This document shows positions 34,736-44,541 of a stretch of 64,000 nucleotides of DNA, piece after piece. The notes under the pieces are model-generated. The model saw only the letters and a list, made by a program, of their open reading frames with translations, did not search any database and was not told where the DNA came from. Each line of letters opens with the position of its first letter. The stretch's first letter is position 1. The position numbers and the translations under genes were made by a program. Source of the stretch: Corallococcus coralloides DSM 2259 (GTDB lineage: Bacteria > Myxococcota > Myxococcia > Myxococcales > Myxococcaceae). The DNA lies in assembly GCF_000255295.1 (NCBI RefSeq), contig NC_017030.1:6608328-6672327 (forward strand), given 5' to 3'.

Positions 34736-34984
34736 ATGAGCACGCGTGACACGCTTCGCACCTTCATCGTCGACACCTTCTTCGTGGACGACTTCGCGGA
34801 CGACGACTCGTTCCTGCGCAAGGGCCTCATCGACTCCACGGGCATGATGGAGCTGGTGGCCTTCATCGAGACGGAGTTCCACATCAAGCTCGACGACAAG
34901 GAGCTGGTGCCGGAGAACCTGGACTCGCTGTCGCGAGTGGTGGCCTTCGTGGACCGCAAGCAGTCGCTGGCGAAGGCGAGCTGA
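34736..34984 (+). CDS. Free-standing acyl carrier protein
   Basis: The 82-aa acidic helical protein has DSFLRKGLIDSTGMMELVAFIE, where Ser34 of DSTG is the predicted phosphopantetheine attachment site, and a typical helix III. It is not the fatty-acid AcpP (DSLD motif) but a specialised carrier, like those beside AMP ligases in polyketide, nonribosomal or exopolysaccharide loci. It starts the second half of the cluster after the hairpin and is 7 bp from asnB. Confidence 0.9.
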   Translation: MSTRDTLRTFIVDTFFVDDFADDDSFLRKGLIDSTGMMELVAFIETEFHIKLDDKELVPENLDSLSRVVAFVDRKQSLAKAS

Positions 34985-34991
34985 GACGCCC

Positions 34992-36962
34992 ATGTGCGGC
35001 ATCGCGGGGTTCACCTTCCCGGCGGGTGACGCTTCGGGCACGGCGCAGCACGCCGACCGCCTGCGCCGCATGACCGCCAGCATCAAGCACCGGGGGCCGG
35101 ACGCGCAGCGGGCCCTGCTCCTGGACGGCGCCGCGCTGGGGCACGCGCGGCTGTCCATCGTCGACCTGGCCTCCGGCCATCAGCCGATGCGCGACGAGGC
35201 CACCGGCCTCACGGTCGTCTTCAACGGCGAGATCTTCAACCACGTGGAGCTGCGCGAGCAGCTGTCGGGGGCGTATGCCTTCCGCACGCGCTCGGACACG
35301 GAGGTCATCCTCGCGGCGTTCCTCACGTGGGGCATCGACTGCGTGCGCCGCTTCGAGGGCCAGTGGGCCTTCGCCTTGTGGGACCCGCGCGACCGCACGC
35401 TGTGGATGTCTCGCGACCGCGTGGGCATCTGCCCGCTGTTCTACGCGCACCTGCCGCAAGGGCACCTGGCGTTCGCGTCGGAGGCGAAGGCGCTCTTCGC
35501 TGGCGGTCTGGTGACGCCGTCGCTGGACGCGCGGGGACTCAAGCAGACGTTCCAGCTCTGGGCACCGGTGGCGCCGCGCACGTCCTTCGAGGGCGTGTCG
35601 CTGCTGCCGCCCGCGCACGTGGCGAAGTGGCACGACGGGGCACTGACGCTCCAGCGCTACTGGGACCTGGACTTCGGCGTGACGCCGGACCCAGCGGAGG
35701 CGCCCCGGCTGCTGGAGGAGCTGGGCGCGGTGCTGGACCGGGCGGTGCGCCTGCGGCTGCGCGCGGACGTGCCGGTGGCGGCGTATCTGTCGGGTGGGTT
35801 GGACTCCAGCCTGCTGTGCGCGCTGGCGCAGGAGCAGCTGGGCGGGACGCTGCGGACCTTCTCCGTGGGCTTCGCGCACGCGCGGTTCGACGAGCGCACG
35901 CACCAGGCGACGGTGGCGGAGCAGCTGCGCACCGAGCACCGCGTGGTGGAGATGCGCGACGGGGACATTGGCGCGCTGGTGCCGGGCGTCATCTTCCACG
36001 CGGAGCAGGCGATGATGCGCTCCGCGCCCGCGCCGTTCCTGCGGCTGTCCGGGTGGGTGCGTGACCAGGGCATCAAGGTGGTGCTGACGGGTGAAGGGTC
36101 GGACGAGATGTTCCTCGGCTACGACCTCTTCAAGGAGACGCAGGTGCGCCAGTTCTGGGCGCGCCAGCCGGGCTCGAAGTACCGCCCGCTGCTCTTGCGC
36201 CGGCTGTACCCGACGCTGTCGGTGAGCCAGCAGAACGTGGAGCTGCTGCGCGAGTTCTTCGGCACGGGGCTGGAGACGCCGGACGCGCTGGGGTTCTCGC
36301 ACCTGGTGCGGTGGGGCAACAGTGGCCGCATCCTGCGCTTCCTCGCGCCGGAGTTCGCCGCGAAGGTGGCGGACGAGGATCCGGTGGCGTCGGTGCTCGC
36401 GACGGTGCCGGACGCGGTGGCGAAGTGGCGGCCGTTGGCGCGGGCGCAGTACCTGGAGGCGCGGACGTTGCTGTCGGGCTACCTCCTGTCCGCGCAGGGC
36501 GACCGAATGCTGCTGGGCAACGCGGTGGAGGGCCGCTTCCCGTTCCTGGACACGGGCGTGATGGAGTTCGCGGCGCGGGTGCCGGAGCGGCTGAGGCTCC
36601 GGGGCCTGGACGAGAAGCACCTGCTCAAGCGCTTCTCGAAGGGCCGGGTGCCGGCGTCCATCCTGGAGCGCAGCAAGTTCCCGTACCGCGCGCCCATCGC
36701 GGGAGCGCTGGTGGGCCCGGATGCACCGGCCTGGGCGCGCGAGCTGTTGGCCCCGGAGGCGGTGGCGGCGACGGGCGTCTTCGACGCGCGCAAGGTGGAG
36801 CGGCTGGTCGCGAAGCTGCGGGCGCCGAACTCCGCGGAGAGCGAAGCGGACACCATGGCCCTGTTCGCCGTGGCATCCACGCAGTTGCTGGCGCATCACT
36901 TCCTGAAGCCGAAGCCCGTGCCCCAGGCGGACGTGGACGCCGTGCAGTTGGAGGCCGTGTGA
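34992..36962 (+). CDS. asnB: AsnB-type glutamine-hydrolysing amidotransferase
   Basis: The 656-aa protein starts MCGIAGF (catalytic Cys2 of the class II glutaminase), with RLSIVDL and FNGEIFN binding residues (1-190). The ATP-pyrophosphatase synthetase domain follows (about 235-560) with AYLSGGLDSSLL and TGEGSDEMFLGY. Ammonia from glutamine is channelled to an adenylated carboxylate. The length and surroundings (ACP, AMP ligase) match the AsnB group that amidates sugars, peptides or carrier-bound acids rather than housekeeping asparagine synthesis; the substrate is unknown. Confidence 0.9.
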   Translation: MCGIAGFTFPAGDASGTAQHADRLRRMTASIKHRGPDAQRALLLDGAALGHARLSIVDLASGHQPMRDEATGLTVVFNGEIFNHVELREQLSGAYAFRTRSDTEVILAAFLTWGIDCVRRFEGQWAFALWDPRDRTLWMSRDRVGICPLFYAHLPQGHLAFASEAKALFAGGLVTPSLDARGLKQTFQLWAPVAPRTSFEGVSLLPPAHVAKWHDGALTLQRYWDLDFGVTPDPAEAPRLLEELGAVLDRAVRLRLRADVPVAAYLSGGLDSSLLCALAQEQLGGTLRTFSVGFAHARFDERTHQATVAEQLRTEHRVVEMRDGDIGALVPGVIFHAEQAMMRSAPAPFLRLSGWVRDQGIKVVLTGEGSDEMFLGYDLFKETQVRQFWARQPGSKYRPLLLRRLYPTLSVSQQNVELLREFFGTGLETPDALGFSHLVRWGNSGRILRFLAPEFAAKVADEDPVASVLATVPDAVAKWRPLARAQYLEARTLLSGYLLSAQGDRMLLGNAVEGRFPFLDTGVMEFAARVPERLRLRGLDEKHLLKRFSKGRVPASILERSKFPYRAPIAGALVGPDAPAWARELLAPEAVAATGVFDARKVERLVAKLRAPNSAESEADTMALFAVASTQLLAHHFLKPKPVPQADVDAVQLEAV

Positions 36963-38551
36963 ACGCGGACACCGCGCCGTCATGGGTCCGTGGCCACGCG
37001 GCCTCGACACCGGATGCCCCCGCGGTGGACTCGCCGTGGGCTCGGCTCAGCTATTCCCAGCTCGAAGCACGGATGCTCGCGCTCGCGGGACAGCTGCGGG
37101 CCTCTGGCGTTGAGCCCGGGGCTCGGGTCCTCATTGCCCTGCCCCTGGGCTGTGCGGCGGCTGTCGCGAGTCTCGCGGTGCAGGCCCTGGGTGCCTGCGC
37201 CGTGGAGCTGGACCGCGAGACGGGCGCGGACTCCCTGGCCAGCATCCTCGCGCAGACGGGTGCCCGCCATGCGGTCATCTTCGGTCAGGACACGCGGCGC
37301 TGGACGGGGCGCTCGCAGCTCACCCACTTCTTCATCGTCCACGGCTCCCGTCCTCCGGAGCGCATGCTCGGGCTGCTGAAGCCTGCCTCGTGCGCGTGGT
37401 TGCAGGAGAACGGTGCGGTGGATCCAGAGGCCAGCTCGGAGCCTCTGGCCACCCTGCCCTCGCTGCCTCCGGATGCGCCCGCATCCATCGTCTACACGTC
37501 CGGCAGCACGGGCACGCCCCGTGGCGTCGTGCAGACCTTCGCCAACATCGCGGCGAACACGCGCTCCATCGTGGAGTACCTGGGCCTCACGCCGCGCGAT
37601 CGCGCCATGCTCATCCTTCCCCTGCACTACTGCTACGGGAAGAGCGTGCTCCAGACGCACCTGCTCGCGGGCGGCTCCGTGTTCCTGGATCCGCGCTTCA
37701 TGTATCCGCAGGTGGTGCTGGAGGCCATGGCCACCGAGTCCTGCACCGGCTTCGCGGGCGTGCCCCTCACCTTCGAATTGCTGCGCCGTCAGGCCGCCCC
37801 GGACTCGCTCGCGAACCTGAAGCTGCGCTACCTCACCCAGGCCGGCGGCGGCATGTCCCCGGACACTGTGCGTTGGACGCGCGAGGCCTTCCACCCGGCC
37901 GAGCTGTTCGTCATGTACGGCCAGACGGAGGCCACCGCACGGCTCTCCTACCTCCCGCCCTCGCGCGCCACCGACAAGGCGGGCTCCATCGGCCAGGGCA
38001 TCCCCGGCGTCACGCTCGCCGTGGTCGCGGACGACGGCACGCCCCTGCCCGACGGCGAAGTGGGCCAGCTCGTGGCCCGGGGCGCCAACATCACCCCCGG
38101 CTACCTCAACGCTCCCGACGACACGGCCGCCATCCTCCACGACGGCTGGCTGTGGACCGGCGACCTCGCGTGGCGCGACGCGGACGGCTTCTTCTTCCTC
38201 GTCGGCCGCGCGAAGGAGATCCTCAAGGTCGGCGGCCACCGGGTGAGCCCCGCGGAGATGGAGCACGTCCTCGCGCGCCACCCGGCCGTGCTGGAGGTCG
38301 CCGTGGTGGGCGTACCGGACGACCTGGGCGGCGAGGCCGCGTGCGCCGCCGTGGTCCTCCACCCCGGCGCCACCGCACTGGAGGACGATCTCCGCCGCTT
38401 CTGCCGTGAGTCGCTCCCGGCCCACAAGGTGCCACGCCACGTGCAGTTCATTGACGCGCTCCCTCGCGGGCCCACCGGCAAGGTGCTCAAGGCCGACCTG
38501 CGCACGCGCGTGCTGTCTTCACTCTCTTCTCCTGAATCGAGGTCGCCGTGA
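36959..38551 (+). CDS. Acyl-AMP ligase (ANL superfamily)
   Basis: The 530-aa protein carries the phosphate loop SIVYTSGSTGTPRG (about 176-190), MYGQTEATARLSYLPP (A5), WTGDLAWRDADGFFFLVGRAKEILKVGGHRVSP (A7-A8) and a terminal GPTGKVLK with the catalytic Lys. It activates a carboxylic acid as acyl-adenylate, most likely loading the neighbouring ACP. It lacks condensation or thiolation domains of its own. GTG 36959 overlaps the asnB stop by 4 bp. Confidence 0.92.
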   Translation: MNADTAPSWVRGHAASTPDAPAVDSPWARLSYSQLEARMLALAGQLRASGVEPGARVLIALPLGCAAAVASLAVQALGACAVELDRETGADSLASILAQTGARHAVIFGQDTRRWTGRSQLTHFFIVHGSRPPERMLGLLKPASCAWLQENGAVDPEASSEPLATLPSLPPDAPASIVYTSGSTGTPRGVVQTFANIAANTRSIVEYLGLTPRDRAMLILPLHYCYGKSVLQTHLLAGGSVFLDPRFMYPQVVLEAMATESCTGFAGVPLTFELLRRQAAPDSLANLKLRYLTQAGGGMSPDTVRWTREAFHPAELFVMYGQTEATARLSYLPPSRATDKAGSIGQGIPGVTLAVVADDGTPLPDGEVGQLVARGANITPGYLNAPDDTAAILHDGWLWTGDLAWRDADGFFFLVGRAKEILKVGGHRVSPAEMEHVLARHPAVLEVAVVGVPDDLGGEAACAAVVLHPGATALEDDLRRFCRESLPAHKVPRHVQFIDALPRGPTGKVLKADLRTRVLSSLSSPESRSP

Positions 38552-39549
38552 CGATGAAGTTCTCCAAGCAGGTGCTGGAACTGGACTGGGAGGCCAAGGC
38601 CGCGTCGCTGTCCGACGGGCTCAAGGAGGCCGTCCTCAAGAAGCTGCGCAAGCGCGGGCTGGTGGTCGCCGTCTCCGGCGGCATCGACTCCGCGTGCGTC
38701 GCCGCGCTGGCGGTGCGCGCGCTGGGGCCGGACCGCGTCTTCGGCCTGCTGCTGCCGGAGCGTGACTCCAGCGGCCTGTCCTCCAAGCTGGGCCGCGAGC
38801 TCTGCGAGAAGCTGGGCATCCAGTACACGCTGCACGACATCGCGCCCGTGCTGGAGGCCGCCGGGTGCTATTCGCAGCGCGACGCGGCCGTGCGCTCCGT
38901 GTTCCCCGAGTTCCAGCCGGACATGAAGTGGAAGATCGTCATGCACGGCGACCGGCTCAACACGGACGCCCTCAACGTCTTCTACGTGGTGGTGCAGGTG
39001 GACGGGCAGGAGCAGCGCTTCCGCCTCACGCCCCAGGCCTACGTGCAGATCGTCGCCGCCACCAACTTCAAGCAGCGCGTGCGCAAGATGATGGAGTACT
39101 TCCACGCGGACCGGCTGAACTTCGCCGCGTCCGGCACGCCCAACCGCCTGGAGTATGATCAGGGCTTCTTCGTGAAGCTGGGCGACGGCTCCGCGGACGT
39201 GAAGCCCATCGCCAGCCTCTACAAGACGCAGACGTACAAGCTCGCGCGGCACCTGGGCGTCATCGACGGCATCCTCAACCGCGAGCCCACCACGGACACG
39301 TTCAGCCTGGAGCAGTCGCAGGAGGACTTCTACTTCTCCGTGCACTACTCGCAGCTGGATCTCATCCTCTGGGCGAAGAACCACGGCATCACGCCCGAGG
39401 AGGTCTCCCCGGAGATGGGCCTCACGCCGCAGCAGATCCAGCGCGTCTACGACGACATCGACCAGAAGCGCCGCACCACCGCGTACCTCCACGCGCAGCC
39501 GCTGCTGCTCGAAGAGGTCAGCGAGCTGAAGCCCTTCAAGATCTCCTGA
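38548..39549 (+). CDS. Divergent NAD-synthetase (NadE)-like ATP pyrophosphatase
   Basis: The 333-aa protein has the N-type ATP-PPase loop VVAVSGGIDSACVAAL (about 32-47) and NadE-like ASGTPNRLEYDQGFFVKLGDGSADVKPIASLYKTQTYKLARHLGV. The downstream segment that in NadE reads about PSAGLWxGQTDE is replaced by PTTDTFSLEQSQEDFYFSVHYSQLD. There is no glutaminase domain. It may have moved from NAD synthesis to amidating a different adenylated carboxylate. GTG 38548 overlaps the ligase stop by 4 bp; an ATG two codons on is possible. Confidence 0.85.
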   Translation: MTMKFSKQVLELDWEAKAASLSDGLKEAVLKKLRKRGLVVAVSGGIDSACVAALAVRALGPDRVFGLLLPERDSSGLSSKLGRELCEKLGIQYTLHDIAPVLEAAGCYSQRDAAVRSVFPEFQPDMKWKIVMHGDRLNTDALNVFYVVVQVDGQEQRFRLTPQAYVQIVAATNFKQRVRKMMEYFHADRLNFAASGTPNRLEYDQGFFVKLGDGSADVKPIASLYKTQTYKLARHLGVIDGILNREPTTDTFSLEQSQEDFYFSVHYSQLDLILWAKNHGITPEEVSPEMGLTPQQIQRVYDDIDQKRRTTAYLHAQPLLLEEVSELKPFKIS

Positions 39550-39556
39550 CGCTGCC

Positions 39557-40615
39557 TCACCCGCCTCCGGAACCGGAGGCCGCTTCGATGGTGTCCGCGG
39601 CCTCCACCCGGAGGCGTTCCTCCGGGGTGAACGAGTCGAACAGCAGTCGCTGCACCGCGGCCTGACGCCGGGCAGGGTCCGACTCGCTCTGGCCCAGCGC
39701 CGCGCGCTTCGCGCGGAAGTCCGACAGCCGCTGCTTCCACTGCGCGCGCTCCGCGTCCAGGGCCTCCAGCCGCTCGGTGGCCTCCGGCCCCACGGTGGAC
39801 AGCCGGTGCTGGTGCAGGTCCTCCGCCGTCGCTCCCGCCGCCAGCAGCTCCTGCTCCACGGCCTGCTGCCGCAGCGGGCGCACGGCCTCCTCGCGGCTGG
39901 CGCGCACGTCCGGGGGCAGCCGCTCCTCCAGGGCCGCCATGCGCTGCTCGCGCTCCTCCTTCGTCAGCGACGCGTCGTTCATCAGCTTCAGCCGCTCCAC
40001 GGCGACGGCGTCCACTGCCTCCTCCTGCCCGAAGAGGCCGTCCGCCACGCCCGGCCCCAGGTGCTCGCGGCGCAGCTTGCGCAGGGCCTCCAGGCGCTCG
40101 GCGGTATCCATCGTGGCCGCGGAGCCCTTCGACGCCAGCCCCCGGGCCGCATCCAGATAGGCCAGGTAGTCGTCCAGCACCTGCACCGCTTCGTCCATGG
40201 CGGCGGCGGGCAGGTTCTTCGCCCGCAGGGCCGTGAGGATGCGCTCGCGGATGAGCGACGCGGGCTCCTCGCCGGTGGCGGACAGGTAGTAGTTGAAGAA
40301 CCGGCGCAGGTCCGCGTTCGGTACCAGGTGCCCTGCCGCGTCCACCAGCACCGCGCCATCCTCCTCCGTGTCCTTCAGCGAACCGGGGAGCGGCGGCAGC
40401 GGCGAGCCAGCCTGCGGAGCCGGGCTCGGCGTCGCGGCGGCACCGGGAACGGCGGGAGATGTCACGCGCGACTGCCCCCCCTGCGCGATGGGAACGGCGG
40501 ACGGCGGGACAGCGGGTCCGGGCGCAGCAGGCGCCCGGACCTTCCACCACGAGAAGACGCCGGCACCCAGGAGGGCGCACAGCGCGACCACGAGAATGAC
40601 GGCGCGGCTCTTCAT
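39557..40615 (-). CDS. Lipase-specific foldase (lipase chaperone)
   Basis: N-terminal membrane anchor (about 5-25), Pro/Ala-rich flexible region (30-75), then LPGSLKDTEEDG and RRFFNYYLSATGE, the Lif signature, and a long helical extended domain that embraces the lipase. It folds the cognate secreted lipase in the periplasm before type II export. It lies 22 bp downstream of the lipase gene in the same direction, the usual order. Confidence 0.9.
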   Translation of the reverse strand: MKSRAVILVVALCALLGAGVFSWWKVRAPAAPGPAVPPSAVPIAQGGQSRVTSPAVPGAAATPSPAPQAGSPLPPLPGSLKDTEEDGAVLVDAAGHLVPNADLRRFFNYYLSATGEEPASLIRERILTALRAKNLPAAAMDEAVQVLDDYLAYLDAARGLASKGSAATMDTAERLEALRKLRREHLGPGVADGLFGQEEAVDAVAVERLKLMNDASLTKEEREQRMAALEERLPPDVRASREEAVRPLRQQAVEQELLAAGATAEDLHQHRLSTVGPEATERLEALDAERAQWKQRLSDFRAKRAALGQSESDPARRQAAVQRLLFDSFTPEERLRVEAADTIEAASGSGGG

Positions 40616-40637
40616 GGCGGGGCACTCCTGGAGCGGA

Positions 40638-41654
<1,017 letters not shown>

Positions 41655-41781
41655 TCAGGATTAACTGAAAAGCGTGTCAGCTCCGGGTCAGGCCAGACGC
41701 ATGTGTTTGGGGCCCTTCCCTCTGCGACCCATTGCGTCATGAAAAGTGACAACATGCGGGCCCCTCCAGAGGAGCACGCGC

Positions 41782-42567
41782 TTGGACACCGCCGCCTATC
41801 AGGCCTTCACCACCGAATTGACGCGCAGGGCTGACGCGGACGGCCGTTTCCGCGGGCTCGTGGCGCTGGGCTCGATGGCGGCGCGCGACTACGCGCCGGA
41901 TGACTTCAGCGACCATGACTTCTTCGTCGTCGCCTGGCCTGGACACGCTGAAACATTGAGACAGGAGCGCGGCTGGCTGCCGCGCGCGGAGGACGTGGCG
42001 CTGGCGTTCCGCGAGACGGCGCACGGCCTCAAGGTCGTGTACCGCGACGGGCACCTGCTGGAGTTCGCGGTGTTCGACCTGGAGGAGCTGTCATTCGCGC
42101 GCGTCAACCGCTACCGCGTGCTGCTGGACAAGGGCGGCGTGACGGAGCGCATGGACGAGCGCGCGCGGTACACGGCGGCGGAGCTCCAGCGCACGGCCTC
42201 GGACGACGCGTGGCTGTTCGGGCAGTGGCTCACGCAGGTGCTGGTAGGCGTGGGGCGCCATGCTCGTGGCGAAGGGCTCAGCGGGCGCTCGCGGCTCTAC
42301 GATGCGGTGCGCCTGTTCTGCCTGCTGCTCGCGCGCCATGTCCCCGCCCCTGCTGCTTCGCTGCTCGACGGGTTGGATCCGGTGCGGCGCGTGGAGCGCG
42401 TGTATCCGGAGACCGGCGGTGAGCTGGCGCGGGCCCTGGAAGGCGATACACCGGGCCTCGCGCGCACGCTCCTTCGGCTGGCCGAGCGCGAGCTGTCCCA
42501 CGTGCCCGCGTACCCGCGCGACGGAGTGGCCGCCGTGCGGGCGCGGCTCGAGGCGATGCACCGGTAG
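41782..42567 (+). CDS. Nucleotidyltransferase-like protein (261 aa)
   Basis: GLVALGSMA....DDFSDHDFFVV (about 21-47) matches the G-S...D-x-D core of the Pol-beta/aminoglycoside adenylyltransferase superfamily, with a likely third acidic residue in the LLEFAVFDLEEL strand. The C-terminal half is helical. It might modify a small molecule or antibiotic, or be inactive; no closer family is recognised. TTG 41782 is preferred because GAGGAG lies 7-8 bases upstream. Confidence 0.7.
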   Translation: MDTAAYQAFTTELTRRADADGRFRGLVALGSMAARDYAPDDFSDHDFFVVAWPGHAETLRQERGWLPRAEDVALAFRETAHGLKVVYRDGHLLEFAVFDLEELSFARVNRYRVLLDKGGVTERMDERARYTAAELQRTASDDAWLFGQWLTQVLVGVGRHARGEGLSGRSRLYDAVRLFCLLLARHVPAPAASLLDGLDPVRRVERVYPETGGELARALEGDTPGLARTLLRLAERELSHVPAYPRDGVAAVRARLEAMHR

Positions 42568-42579
42568 GCGCGCGGCACG

Positions 42580-43332
42580 TCAGGCGCGGGCGGGGTCCGG
42601 TTCCCGGGCGTTGTGCGCGATGACGAGCACCCGTTCGGGATGCGGCTGCTGGCGAGCCCAGTCCAGGAGCGCGGTGAAGGCATCCGGCGCGGGGGCGGCC
42701 GTGGCCAGGAGCATGCGCGGCTGGTGTTCGAAGAACAGGTCCTCCGCTCCCAGGTTCTGGGACGCCCACGTGCGCCAGCCGGGCACCTGCTTCCCGGGCG
42801 CGGGCTGCAGGCCGGTGACGGTGTAGCCACCGGCCATGAAGATGCGCGTCAGGCCCACCAGCGTCGCGCCCGTGCCGAAGCCACACACCACGTGCCGCAC
42901 CGTGGGGAAGCGCTCGCGCACCTGCGCGCGCAAGCCCGACGCCCAGGCCTCCACGCACGCCACCAGGGCCCGGTTGGTGAGCTGCCGGGGCCAGCTCCAG
43001 CCCTCGCGCTCCAGGGACTGGGCCTGGTGGAACATGTCCGCCATCGAGTCCACCTGGCGCACCTGCCCCTGGAAGCCATGGGCGCGCAGGTACACCGCCC
43101 CCGCCGCGTCGGTCAGGGCCACCGTGGGCAGGCCCCGCTCGCGCCCCAGGACGTCCAGCGCCAGCGCGCTCGACGCGCCGGACAGCTCCACCAGCCCGCG
43201 CGAGCCCGGCGGCATCGCGGCCAGGTAGCGTGCGAAGGTGAGGTACTTGAGGCTGCCGGATGGCTGCGCCCCACCCCACAGCACCACCGGCCCGCCCGCC
43301 TGCGGACGCGAAAGGGAAAACACTCCACGCAT
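42580..43332 (-). CDS. PLP-dependent enzyme, fold type II (ACC deaminase/D-cysteine desulfhydrase-like)
   Basis: The 250-aa protein has GSLKYLTFA near residue 26 (likely Schiff-base Lys), an ELSGASSALAL Ser/Asn-like cofactor segment, a DAAGAVYLRAHG region and a glycine-rich CGFGTGATLVGL phosphate-binding loop near 148-159. It is short compared with about 330 aa for ACC deaminases, mainly at the C-terminus. The substrate is unknown. ATG 43332 is chosen; upstream in-frame codons read into the lplA promoter region. Confidence 0.7.
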   Translation of the reverse strand: MRGVFSLSRPQAGGPVVLWGGAQPSGSLKYLTFARYLAAMPPGSRGLVELSGASSALALDVLGRERGLPTVALTDAAGAVYLRAHGFQGQVRQVDSMADMFHQAQSLEREGWSWPRQLTNRALVACVEAWASGLRAQVRERFPTVRHVVCGFGTGATLVGLTRIFMAGGYTVTGLQPAPGKQVPGWRTWASQNLGAEDLFFEHQPRMLLATAAPAPDAFTALLDWARQQPHPERVLVIAHNAREPDPARA

Positions 43333-43491
43333 GGCCGCCCCCTGGCGCGCACCCGTATTCCGCGCCCGACACGCGCCGGAGTCTTCCGGAGGGGGCCCCC
43401 CGCGGCCATTGCCCCCGGGACGGGGCGGATGTCCTGCGTGGGACGGCGCAAGTCCCTGCAAGCACGTGGGGGGCGGTTATGCTCCGCGCCC

Positions 43492-44520
43492 ATGTCTCAA
43501 GCCCCGCGCGTCCGCATCCTGCTGTCGGAGACGTACAACCCCTGGTTCAACCTCGCGACCGAGGACTGGATCTTCCGCGAGCTGGACCCCTCCACCCAGA
43601 CGCTCTTCCTCTGGCGCAACGACAACACGGTCGTCATCGGCCGCAACCAGAACCCGTGGTCCGAGTGCAACCTCACGCGCATGGAGGAGGACAAGGTCTT
43701 CCTCGCGCGGCGCACCAGCGGCGGCGGCGCGGTGTTCCACGACCTGGGCAACACCTGCTTCACGTTCCTGTCCGCGAAGGAGGGCTACAACAAGACGGCG
43801 AACGTCACCATCCTGCTGGACGCGCTGTCGCGGCTGGGCGTCACGGCGCAGGCGTCCGGGCGCAACGACCTGGTGATTCCGCTGGAGGACGGCCCCCGGA
43901 AGATCAGCGGAAGCGCCTACCGCGAGACGAAGGACCGCGCCTTCCACCACGGCACGTTCCTCATCCACGCCAACCTGTCGCGGCTGGCCAACTACCTCAC
44001 GCCGCACCCGAAGAAGCTGGAGTCCAAGGGCAGCGCGTCCGTGCGCTCGCGCGTGATGAACATCCGCGACCTCCAGCCGGAGGTCTCCCATGAGTCGCTG
44101 GTGAAGGCGATGATTGGCGCCTTCTGCGACTTCCACGGCGCCACCGCGGAGCCGGAGCTGCTGGAGCCCTCGTTCCTGGAGAACCAGCCGTCGCTCAAGC
44201 GCACGTTCGATCACTACGCGTCGTGGGACTGGCGCTTCGGCAACGCGCCCCGCTTCAGCCACCAGATGGTGGAGTACCTGTCGTGGGGCTTCTTCGAGGT
44301 CCACGTCGACGCGGAGAACGGACACGTCACCGGCGCGCAGGTCTTCTCGGATGCGCTCTACCCGGACCTCGTGCAGGACCTGCAGACGGCGCTCACCGGC
44401 AAGCCGCACAGCCGCGACGGGATGCGGCAGGCCGTCGCCGAGGTCCGCGCCCGTCACCCCTCGCAGGAGCGCGAGCTGGGAGAGCTGGAGACGTGGCTGA
44501 TGGGCCAGGTCGAGGTCTGA
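43492..44520 (+). CDS. lplA: Lipoate-protein ligase A
   Basis: The 342-aa two-domain enzyme begins with NPWFNLATEDWIF, followed by WRNDNTVVIGRNQNPW, the RRTSGGGAVFHDLGN catalytic loop, the ISGSAYRE lysine segment and a C-terminal accessory domain (about 250-342). It activates free lipoate with ATP and attaches it to E2/H-protein lysines. Normal length versus E. coli LplA (338). No lipoyl domain gene is nearby. It is divergent from the PLP gene. Confidence 0.95.
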   Translation: MSQAPRVRILLSETYNPWFNLATEDWIFRELDPSTQTLFLWRNDNTVVIGRNQNPWSECNLTRMEEDKVFLARRTSGGGAVFHDLGNTCFTFLSAKEGYNKTANVTILLDALSRLGVTAQASGRNDLVIPLEDGPRKISGSAYRETKDRAFHHGTFLIHANLSRLANYLTPHPKKLESKGSASVRSRVMNIRDLQPEVSHESLVKAMIGAFCDFHGATAEPELLEPSFLENQPSLKRTFDHYASWDWRFGNAPRFSHQMVEYLSWGFFEVHVDAENGHVTGAQVFSDALYPDLVQDLQTALTGKPHSRDGMRQAVAEVRARHPSQERELGELETWLMGQVEV

Positions 44521-44541
44521 CCCGGCCCATCCGCCGTCACT

